NCBI GenBank assembly: GCA_002341185.1
Contig: DDNP01000023.1
Span: forward strand, 5,036 to 11,627
Direction of reading: 5' to 3'
DNA: 6,592 bases
DNA from: Candidatus Neomicrothrix sp. UBA2517
GTDB taxonomy: Bacteria; Actinomycetota; Acidimicrobiia; Acidimicrobiales; UBA8592
The notes below the pieces were generated by a model, which saw only the letters and a list, made by a program, of their open reading frames with translations, was not told where the DNA came from and made no database searches. The translations under genes were made by a program, and so were the position numbers. Shown piece after piece: positions 1 to 5,068 of this stretch (the stretch's first letter is position 1; every line of letters starts with the position of its first letter).

Positions 1-1
1 C

Positions 2-688
2 GTAGAAGAAGAGGTCGTAGAAGATGAAACGCCAGAGGAAGAACCCGAAGAAGAAATAGAAGTCTTTTTTGATGGAGATTGTTCTACAACAACTGTAGGT
101 AACCTTCTTGATCCTAATGACTGGCCTTACTTACCAATATCAGGTTCTGTGGTTGCTGTAGTGGGAGTAGAACACTGGGATATTCTCGAAATCCATGAAG
201 ATCCAGGTGTTAGTTCCCCGCTTATCGATACTCTCGACCCACTTGATGACACTGTTATTGCTTTAGGTTTTGCTAGACAATTGCCACAATCAATATGGTG
301 GTGTATTTCATGGGAGGGAGGTTCAGGCGCATGGGCTTCTTCTATTTATTTAAGTAGACTTGCTGACCCATTACAGAGTTATGACTCTGATCGGTGGGTT
401 GGTCTTAATGCTGAGAATCTTGAAGACTTCTTATCTGAAATAGAGTCTGAATATGAGCGTGACCCTAATTCTGAAGGGGGTCCAATGAGAATCGTCATTT
501 CAGAACTCGATTACTCTAATAACATTGTTTCCTTCGATGTCATTGGATTCCTCGACGACTCAGTAGCTGGCGCAAGATTAACTTTCACGACTGCAACTCA
601 ATCTGATGGTTCTGTGACGGTAACTGATGTTCAATATCGTGCTATGTGTAGACGTGGAGGCGGGCCCGGTTCCGATTTGTGTTTATAA
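2..688 (+). CDS. Envelope protein with acidic linker and SH3-like domain (5' end missing)
   Basis: The frame is open from the first bases of the window to a TAA at 686-688. The true start and any signal peptide lie upstream, so the GTG at 149 is internal. The visible 228 residues begin with a Glu-rich linker (1-20). Residues about 50-120 read like a bacterial SH3-like fold: V-x-H-W-D-I-L-E-I-H-E-D-P-G-V-S-S-P, then a Trp-rich strand and GAWASSIYLSRL. That resembles the 'vLNVRsgPg...W..V...GWV...YL' pattern of SH3-like envelope domains. Residues about 130-228 form a second domain with a D-D-S-V-A-G motif and a C-terminal C-R-R-G...L-C-L; C216 and C227 could form a disulfide. The acidic linker before folded domains matches the lipoprotein just downstream, so an exported, lipid-anchored protein is likely but not seen. 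Function is unknown; SH3-like domains in such proteins often bind cell wall. Confidence 0.8.
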   Translation, partial: VEEEVVEDETPEEEPEEEIEVFFDGDCSTTTVGNLLDPNDWPYLPISGSVVAVVGVEHWDILEIHEDPGVSSPLIDTLDPLDDTVIALGFARQLPQSIWWCISWEGGSGAWASSIYLSRLADPLQSYDSDRWVGLNAENLEDFLSEIESEYERDPNSEGGPMRIVISELDYSNNIVSFDVIGFLDDSVAGARLTFTTATQSDGSVTVTDVQYRAMCRRGGGPGSDLCL

Positions 689-738
689 TATCAATGCACA
701 AGAGCAATAAAAAAATAGTTTTGAATAGTAAATAGAAT

Positions 739-743
739 GGAGA
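739..743 (+). promoter_or_regulatory. Ribosome binding site of the AMIN-like lipoprotein gene
   Basis: GGAGA lies 3-4 bases before the ATG at 747. The spacing is short but acceptable. It supports this ATG, and the signal peptide follows at once. The 58 bases between the previous stop and this start are A/T-rich and show no hairpin terminator, so the two lipoprotein-like genes may be co-transcribed. Confidence 0.55.
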
Positions 744-746
744 AAT

Positions 747-1604
747 ATGAGGCACTCAGGTAAGCGAAATTTATCAATTCTTTCAGTCATTTTTTTAATT
801 GTTATGACAATTTCGGGGTGCGGGAGCAATGATAAGACTCAGGATGAAAGTACTCCTTCCAGTGATAACGAAACCGTTCAATCAGAAGAATCAGATAGCC
901 AAGAAGAAGCATCTGATGGAACCTCAGATGTTGAGTCTGTTGAGGAGGAGTCTTCTGATGAATCGATAGAAGAAGAATCATCAGAAGATATTATCGGTGA
1001 AGAGGAGTCTTCTGAACCTGCTTGTACATGGAATGTTGCTCCAAAAATTGCAGGAAATTTCCCTTTATCAGGTGGAAATATTTTTGCTGATGCTCGTATC
1101 GGAGCGCAAGATGGGTTTGATCGCTTCGTCCTAGAATTCGTTGCGTCAGGTTCTGTTCCGGAGTCGTACGAAATTAAGTATGTTTTCAATAATTCAGGGG
1201 GAGAGAATATTACTGTGAGTGATAATTTACACCTTGAAAGCCAAGTGCAAGGAAATGCTGCTTTACAGATAATTTTGGCTGGAAGCCATGAAGATGTAGC
1301 AAATAATGTAGTGATTTACGAAGGGCCTAACACTTTATCGAGTTCTCTTATGGGCAACATCACCGAAGCTAAATTTGCTGGAAGTCATGCGGGATTGATT
1401 CTTTGGGGGATAGGAGTTGAAGAAGCTAATGGATTTAGAGTTTTTGAATTAGCTGACCCTCCCCGAGTCGTTATAGACGTTTGTATTGCTGATGAATCAG
1501 ATAAATTAGCTGAATGTCTCGCTGCAGGTGCAACCTGGGACTATCCAGAGTGGCTAAGTTCAGATTTCCTCACAAACTATTGTGAATCTAATTTCCTTAC
1601 CTAG
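747..1604 (+). CDS. Lipoprotein with acidic linker and AMIN-like domain
   Basis: This 285-residue protein has a basic N-terminus, a hydrophobic core (about 9-22) and a lipobox I-S-G-C with the lipidated Cys at 25, so it should be an exported lipoprotein tethered to the membrane. Residues about 28-90 are an almost purely Ser/Glu/Asp linker. Residues about 113-247 match the actinobacterial AMIN-like lipoprotein domain as I recall it: R-I-G-x-x-D-G-F-D-R-F-V-L-E-F, then Y-E-I-K-Y-V, a G-N-A-A-L-Q strand, Y-E-G-P, F-A-G-S-H-A-G-L-I-L-W-G-I-G-V, and F-R-V-F-E-L-A-D-P-P-R-V-V-I-D-V. AMIN domains in general are linked to envelope localisation and peptidoglycan binding; the role of the actinobacterial variant is not established. 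A tail of about 38 residues with Cys 257 and 279 follows the domain and is unassigned. The gene follows another acidic-linker envelope gene and converges on the sigma gene. Confidence 0.88.
   Translation: MRHSGKRNLSILSVIFLIVMTISGCGSNDKTQDESTPSSDNETVQSEESDSQEEASDGTSDVESVEEESSDESIEEESSEDIIGEEESSEPACTWNVAPKIAGNFPLSGGNIFADARIGAQDGFDRFVLEFVASGSVPESYEIKYVFNNSGGENITVSDNLHLESQVQGNAALQIILAGSHEDVANNVVIYEGPNTLSSSLMGNITEAKFAGSHAGLILWGIGVEEANGFRVFELADPPRVVIDVCIADESDKLAECLAAGATWDYPEWLSSDFLTNYCESNFLT
945..1015 (+). repeat. In-frame direct repeat in the acidic linker
   Basis: The 14-base word GAGGAGTCTTCTGA occurs at 945-958 and again at 1002-1015, 57 bases apart, so 19 codons in frame. Between them is a variant coding the same E-E-S-S-type residues (around 970-985). 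This is low-complexity DNA coding for the Ser/Glu tether between lipid anchor and folded domain. Such repeats can change length by slippage or recombination without breaking the frame. Confidence 0.6.
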
Positions 1605-1617
1605 TTATTAACACCTA

Positions 1618-3702
1618 TCAGCAGAGGCGAACCCCAATCACGGTATTTGCTGAACTCTCATTACCTCTAGAATCAACTACTCGTAAAGTTGCGTTTACAG
1701 ATGGGACAGCTCCTGTCTTGAAACCAGCCAATGTAGCTACCCAATTCTGATTATTTGTTAATTGAAGGGGCGTAATTATTGAATCAATACCATTTCTAGT
1801 CCATTCAACTTCAACTGTAATTAGTTGTGAATCATCACTAACTTTCGCCCCAATTGTGGCAGTTCCGTTGCCACAATTTGAATTCGTGATATACACAACC
1901 TTTGGGTCGGAAAATAAATATTCGATAATCGGCGGTATTTCTACCTTGGCTGATAGGTCAATACGAATTATTTGATTTTCTCCTTCAAGTATCAAGAATC
2001 CTTCATAATTTCCTTCGGGAGCTTGTTGTCGATTAAAGATAATTTTTATTGCAGTACTTGTGTCTCCGTTTATCTGACCTGAGTCAACACTTGTTTCGAA
2101 TTGTGGCCCTTGCACAGAAATAACCCAATTAATAAGTTGATCCCCATCATTAGAAATAACTAATTCTTTAGAGTTTGCTTGATTCCCAAATACTAGCTTC
2201 GAACTACTAACACTTAATTGTGATTTAGGTACAGGATTCGGTTGTGCCGGTGGTTCATCATCGTCAATGATCATAAATATGACTGACAAAGGATCCATCT
2301 CTATCGGTCCATCCATTCCAGTAATTTCAAAATTTATTTCACATTCACGATCACCTTGTACAAGGTCATCGTCTAGAGCTAAGAACTGGACCTCTTGTAA
2401 CGATTCCCAATTCCTAGAGTCCCATTTAGCAGCTATCCTTGACCCTGTAATCTCTGATTCGAGGCATTCAACTTGATTCGTTACCAAAGAAATAATATCC
2501 AAAGGATTATCAGATAGAGAAACAGTAAATGAACAATAGTCCCCCTCCATGCAACTGAGGTTTGTTTCATTGCGAATTATCCTAAAATCAGATCTAAATG
2601 TTTCAAGATTAGGATTTGAATCATTTTCGATGCTCTCTGTATATTGGTCTTCAGCAACATCTACTTGAGGTGCCTCACTCTCAGTTTCGGGTTGGGAAGG
2701 CGATACTATGTTTGAAGAGACTTCAGTATTTTCTGATGTTATCTCTAAATTCCCATTGTTCCCAAAGGGTACGAAAGAGACAATGGCTATTGCACTTGCT
2801 ATCAATGCAGCAGTAGTTGCAAGTAGATAAGTTGAAATTGACTTGGTAATTACAGTCGATTTTGATGGGAACCCTGAATGCGCATCCCAGGCCCATTCTG
2901 TTTTGTTTGAGTTTGTATAGTCCGGCTGATTTCCATTTTGAACGTGGTTAATAGAGGATAGTATTTTGCCCTTAAGTGTTACTGGCACAGCGACTATTGG
3001 AAGAGCAAGTGCAATTGATCCAGGTGCGCAGAGAATAGCTCGTTTCTTTGTGCAGTTATCACAATCTTCTATATGACGAGTTACTTTTGATCGTATTTCT
3101 AGTGAAAAGTGCCCGTCCCAATCTGAAAGTAATGCACCAAGTTTGTCGCAATCTTCTTTACCTAATCTAGCGATTAGTAAAGAACCAACAGCCTTTTCCA
3201 TCCTGTCACGCATTCGTGATGAAAGAACATGAACATGAGAGACCTTAACTCCAAGAGCTTGAGCTAATTCCTCTCCTTCTAAGCCTTGCATCTGCAATTC
3301 AAGTAGTTGACGGTCACGAGTTTGTAAGCCATCAGCAGCGTCCCATACTAATTGTTGAAGCTCGTCTTGTATAAGTGAGTTATCACTATCTGGCAAGTCG
3401 TCGGCCATGTCAGGAACCTCTCGATGGTCTCTTCGAGAGCGTTGCCGTGCTCGAGAAGTAACTTCGTTGCGCGCAATAGAGAAAAGCCAGGGACGCAACT
3501 TTGTTGGATCTCGAAGCTGATCGAGTTTTTGTGATGATCGAAGTATGACATCGTGTACTGCATCTGCAGCTTCTTCGCGATCTCGCAACATTGAAAAGGC
3601 AAAACCGAATAAGCGGTCTGCGTAACGATCGTATATTTCTCCTATGGCAGCTTGATCTCCTTGTCGCGCCATTAAGACAAGATCTGCATCGCTTTTGTTC
3701 AC
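1618..3702 (-). CDS. ECF-type sigma factor fused to zinc-finger anti-sigma, membrane helix and extracellular domains
   Basis: This 694-residue protein carries sigma factor and anti-sigma factor in one chain. Residues about 10-90 are sigma region 2 (A-D-A-V-H-D-V-I-L and L-R-P-W-L-F-S-I-A-R-N-E). Residues about 112-175 are region 4, with a helix-turn-helix around E-E-L-A-Q-A-L-G-V-K-V-S-H-V. Residues 185-217 look like a zinc-binding anti-sigma domain, with C185, H210, C214 and C217 as likely ligands (H-x3-C-x2-C). One strong membrane helix spans about 291-311, giving a cytoplasmic N-terminus and an outside C-terminus. Outside are an acidic Ser/Glu stalk (320-370), a Calx-beta-like domain (about 375-483, ending D-D-D-E-P-P), a BACON-like domain (about 495-587, with V-I-S-N-D-G-D-Q-L-I-N-W) and a last beta-sandwich (about 590-694) with Cys 610 and 694. 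The start is GTG, backed by GAGG 7 bases upstream. Single-chain ECF/anti-sigma fusions are known in some actinobacterial ECF groups; I cannot assign the group. The predicted role is to sense an envelope signal and release or activate the sigma part. Confidence 0.9.
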   Translation of the reverse strand: MNKSDADLVLMARQGDQAAIGEIYDRYADRLFGFAFSMLRDREEAADAVHDVILRSSQKLDQLRDPTKLRPWLFSIARNEVTSRARQRSRRDHREVPDMADDLPDSDNSLIQDELQQLVWDAADGLQTRDRQLLELQMQGLEGEELAQALGVKVSHVHVLSSRMRDRMEKAVGSLLIARLGKEDCDKLGALLSDWDGHFSLEIRSKVTRHIEDCDNCTKKRAILCAPGSIALALPIVAVPVTLKGKILSSINHVQNGNQPDYTNSNKTEWAWDAHSGFPSKSTVITKSISTYLLATTAALIASAIAIVSFVPFGNNGNLEITSENTEVSSNIVSPSQPETESEAPQVDVAEDQYTESIENDSNPNLETFRSDFRIIRNETNLSCMEGDYCSFTVSLSDNPLDIISLVTNQVECLESEITGSRIAAKWDSRNWESLQEVQFLALDDDLVQGDRECEINFEITGMDGPIEMDPLSVIFMIIDDDEPPAQPNPVPKSQLSVSSSKLVFGNQANSKELVISNDGDQLINWVISVQGPQFETSVDSGQINGDTSTAIKIIFNRQQAPEGNYEGFLILEGENQIIRIDLSAKVEIPPIIEYLFSDPKVVYITNSNCGNGTATIGAKVSDDSQLITVEVEWTRNGIDSIITPLQLTNNQNWVATLAGFKTGAVPSVNATLRVVDSRGNESSANTVIGVRLC

Positions 3703-3709
3703 TTCTGTA

Positions 3710-3713
3710 CCTC
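3710..3713 (-). promoter_or_regulatory. Ribosome binding site of the sigma fusion gene
   Basis: Read on the minus strand, GAGG sits 7 bases before the GTG at 3702-3700. This decides the start: the next in-frame ATG is codon 11, inside the first sigma helix, and has no comparable site. Confidence 0.6.
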
Positions 3714-3718
3714 ATAGT

Positions 3719-3737
3719 GTCCTCACAATGCGAGGAC
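3719..3737 (-). repeat. Leader hairpin just before the sigma ribosome binding site
   Basis: A perfect 6-bp inverted repeat, GTCCTC and GAGGAC with a 7-base loop, lies 5 bases before the GAGG binding site in the predicted sigma leader. The CCTC of the first arm could pair either with the GAGGAC arm or with the GAGG of the ribosome binding site, so a translational switch is conceivable. On the plus strand the same stem is followed by CTTTTT, like a weak terminator, but no plus-strand gene ends here. The sequence is clear; the function is speculative. Confidence 0.4.
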
Positions 3738-3778
3738 CTTTTTAAAGCTAGGCCACTCGCTCTCTTACTGTTGTGAGA

Positions 3779-3810
3779 TAAGACGAGTTCATCTGCTTAG
3801 TCTTACACCC
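3779..3810 (-). promoter_or_regulatory. Predicted ECF-type promoter of the sigma fusion gene (likely autoregulated)
   Basis: On the minus strand, GGGTGTAAG (3810-3802), 14 bases, then CTCGTCTTA (3787-3779). Read as TGTAAG-N16-CGTC, this has the spacing and the CGTC -10 core common to ECF sigma promoters. The same element in the opposite direction lies 59 bases away and drives the divergent gene: the first block is identical (9 of 9) and the second matches 7 of 9 at exactly the same spacing. The start of transcription would fall near 3772, giving a leader of about 70 bases that holds the hairpin and the ribosome binding site. Autoregulation is inferred from the adjacent ECF gene. Confidence 0.65.
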
Positions 3811-3869
3811 TTGTTCTATAAATCAAAGAAAATAAACAAAATTTAAAAAAACGAAAGATTTTCATATTG
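3811..3869. other. A/T-rich spacer between the two divergent promoters
   Basis: These 59 bases separate the two outward-facing -35-like blocks and are very A/T-rich, with A-runs around 3835-3850 and T-runs near 3859-3862. They could act as shared UP-element-like sequence for RNA polymerase alpha subunits or as a bendable spacer. I see no palindromic operator or reading frame in it. Confidence 0.35.
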
Positions 3870-3901
3870 GGGTGTAAGGAATCAATTCATTTCTCATCTA
3901 A
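3870..3901 (+). promoter_or_regulatory. Predicted ECF-type promoter of the coiled-coil surface protein gene
   Basis: GGGTGTAAG (3870-3878), 14 bases, then CTCATCTAA (3893-3901). It is the twin of the element reading into the sigma gene, with CATC in place of CGTC in the -10 core. Transcription would start near 3907-3909, leaving a leader of about 24 bases with a full AGGAGG. Two copies with the same spacing and outward orientation argue for paired promoters read by one sigma factor rather than a single palindromic operator. Confidence 0.65.
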
Positions 3902-3920
3902 CTGGCACAACAAACAGCCG

Positions 3921-3926
3921 AGGAGG
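3921..3926 (+). promoter_or_regulatory. Consensus ribosome binding site of the coiled-coil gene
   Basis: AGGAGG lies 5 bases before the ATG at 3932, the strongest Shine-Dalgarno sequence in the window. It fits high expression, as do the terminator after the gene and its strong preference for A-ending codons (GAA, GCA, CCA, ACA). Confidence 0.8.
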
Positions 3927-3931
3927 CAAAA

Positions 3932-4954
3932 ATGAAAACACTAAAAAGAATTAAACGAACAGTAAAGATGGGAGTGGTGTTAAGTATCGCAGCTGTAGCA
4001 TTATCTGCGTACTCAGCATCATCTGCATCGGCTCTACCAGTTCCACCATCATTAGATCAGGACATGATCATCGATATAGATGATGTAACTTTCTCTGAAG
4101 ACTTGATAATTCTATTCGGAACAGACATTGATGTTGAAGCAACTGGTTGCTTTCCTGATTTCGTGCCAGCACCAGAAGGAATCGACATAACAGTCACAAA
4201 TAATAATGACATGCTAAAGCGTTACGAAGTATTCGTTTACGACGGAGTTGTTGAAGTCTCTGAAACCCCAGACTTCATTTTCCCAGAAGAAGCTACAGGT
4301 TCAGAAAGCGAGTTAGTTTCCTCAGGTGAAACACATGACTTCCCACGATACATGGGCATTCTTTTCGCTCCGGAAGCTCCCACTGTAGTGAGAGTTCAAA
4401 TCACAGAGTCTGATATTTGGCCAAATGCAGAAGTTGACGTGATCTTTGACGAAGAAATAACTATTTGTGAATACGATGCTGAAGAGAAGCTTTCTGAAGC
4501 ATCAGAAGAATATGCAAACATAGTCGCATTAGCTGAAGCTGAAGAAGCAGCAGCGCAAGCAGAAGCAGAAGCACAAGCAGCAGCTGAAGCACAAGCCCAA
4601 GCAGAAGCTAATGCGGAAGAAGCTGAAGCACAAGCAGCAGAAGCACAAGCTGAAATAGATGCCGCTGAACAAGCCGCAGCAGACGCTGAAGATGCACTCG
4701 ACGCAATGATGAATGCAATAAATGTTGATCTCGAAGACTATTCAACGGGATTTGAGCAAGGTTCACAAACAGAGGGAGATCCTATCTCTTCTAACAGTCA
4801 ACCTCTTGTTGACGGTGAATCTGCTATAGGAGAGATAACCGAAGGAACATCTAATGATTCAGGTCTTTCAGTTGCGATGATTCTTATCCTAACGCTGATT
4901 GGAGTACTTGGAATTGGTTCGGCAGGAGTTGCCCTTAACAAAATGAATAGATAA
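3932..4954 (+). CDS. Secreted, membrane-anchored protein with Ala/Glu/Gln coiled coil
   Basis: I do not recognise the family. The 340-residue protein starts with a long Sec-type signal peptide: basic K/R start, hydrophobic 13-25, likely cleavage after A-S-A near residue 34. Residues about 44-180 look like one beta-rich domain (alternating strands such as I-D-I-T-V-T-N-N-N and Y-E-V-F-V-Y-D-G) with two Cys, 73 and 179, well placed for a disulfide. Residues about 183-258 are a charged, alanine-rich helix, almost certainly a coiled coil or long single helix. A Gly/Ser/acidic stretch follows, then a membrane helix at about 312-335 and a short basic end (N-K-M-N-R), so the protein stays in the membrane with most of its mass outside. 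No LPXTG motif is present. It is transcribed divergently from the sigma fusion through a matching promoter, has a consensus ribosome site, and ends in a strong terminator, so it is a single-gene unit and probably the main local target of the sigma factor. Confidence 0.85.
   Translation: MKTLKRIKRTVKMGVVLSIAAVALSAYSASSASALPVPPSLDQDMIIDIDDVTFSEDLIILFGTDIDVEATGCFPDFVPAPEGIDITVTNNNDMLKRYEVFVYDGVVEVSETPDFIFPEEATGSESELVSSGETHDFPRYMGILFAPEAPTVVRVQITESDIWPNAEVDVIFDEEITICEYDAEEKLSEASEEYANIVALAEAEEAAAQAEAEAQAAAEAQAQAEANAEEAEAQAAEAQAEIDAAEQAAADAEDALDAMMNAINVDLEDYSTGFEQGSQTEGDPISSNSQPLVDGESAIGEITEGTSNDSGLSVAMILILTLIGVLGIGSAGVALNKMNR
4541..4651 (+). repeat. Low-complexity Ala/Glu/Gln codon repeat within the coiled coil
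   Basis: Degenerate tandem GAAGCA, GCAGAA and CAAGCA units code for residues 204-240, almost only Ala, Glu and Gln. The repetition is in frame and would allow length change between strains without a frameshift. It probably sets the length of a rigid helical spacer between the outer domain and the membrane. Confidence 0.7.
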
Positions 4955-4970
4955 GTTGAGAGACTTTAAG

Positions 4971-5003
4971 CTGGGTGGGTTCATAGAACCCACCCAGTTT
5001 TTT
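4971..5003 (+). terminator. Intrinsic terminator after the coiled-coil gene
   Basis: A perfect 12-bp stem, CTGGGTGGGTTC (4971-4982) with GAACCCACCCAG (4986-4997), has a 3-base loop and is followed at once by six T (4998-5003), then ATTTTT. Three bases AAG before the stem can pair with the first T's. It starts 16 bases after the stop codon and is the strongest hairpin I see in the window. Confidence 0.95.
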
Positions 5004-5059
5004 ATTTTTCTATCATTCGTGTGATAAATTCTCTATGGGAAGTTCAGGAATAAATATAT

Positions 5060-5064
5060 GAGGA
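5060..5064 (+). promoter_or_regulatory. Ribosome binding site of the DUF6777-like gene
   Basis: GAGGA lies 4 bases before the ATG at 5069 and supports this start. The next in-frame ATG is far downstream, past the membrane helix. As a strong terminator lies at 4971-5003, this gene needs its own promoter in the 60 or so bases before it; I cannot point to a convincing one, and the twin ECF element is absent here. Confidence 0.55.
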
Positions 5065-5068
5065 AATT

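Noticed and set aside
225..360. Start at the GTG at 149 for the first gene
   Set aside because: The frame is open upstream to the window edge through a typical acidic linker, there is no ribosome site before 149, and the GTG falls within the first strand of the SH3-like domain.
878..1189. Minus-strand reading frame of 103 codons, rich in Ser/Asp
   Set aside because: It is the antisense shadow of the acidic linker and AMIN-like lipoprotein gene; it has no domain and the Ser-rich composition follows from GAA/TCT repeats.
2528..2547. Second membrane helix in the sigma protein at residues about 228-243
   Set aside because: The segment (coding near 2974-3021) is short, has Pro residues and is followed by basic residues. 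It looks like the amphipathic linker often seen after such zinc domains; only residues 291-311 are long and hydrophobic enough.
3348..3715. Two minus-strand frames (84 and 101 codons) over the start of the sigma gene
   Set aside because: Both overlap sigma regions 2 and 4 in other frames; the sigma frame has clear family motifs and they have none.
5011..5026. Inverted repeat TATCA-N6-TGATA upstream of the DUF6777-like gene
   Set aside because: Only 5-bp arms in A/T-rich DNA; expected by chance and not repeated elsewhere in the window.
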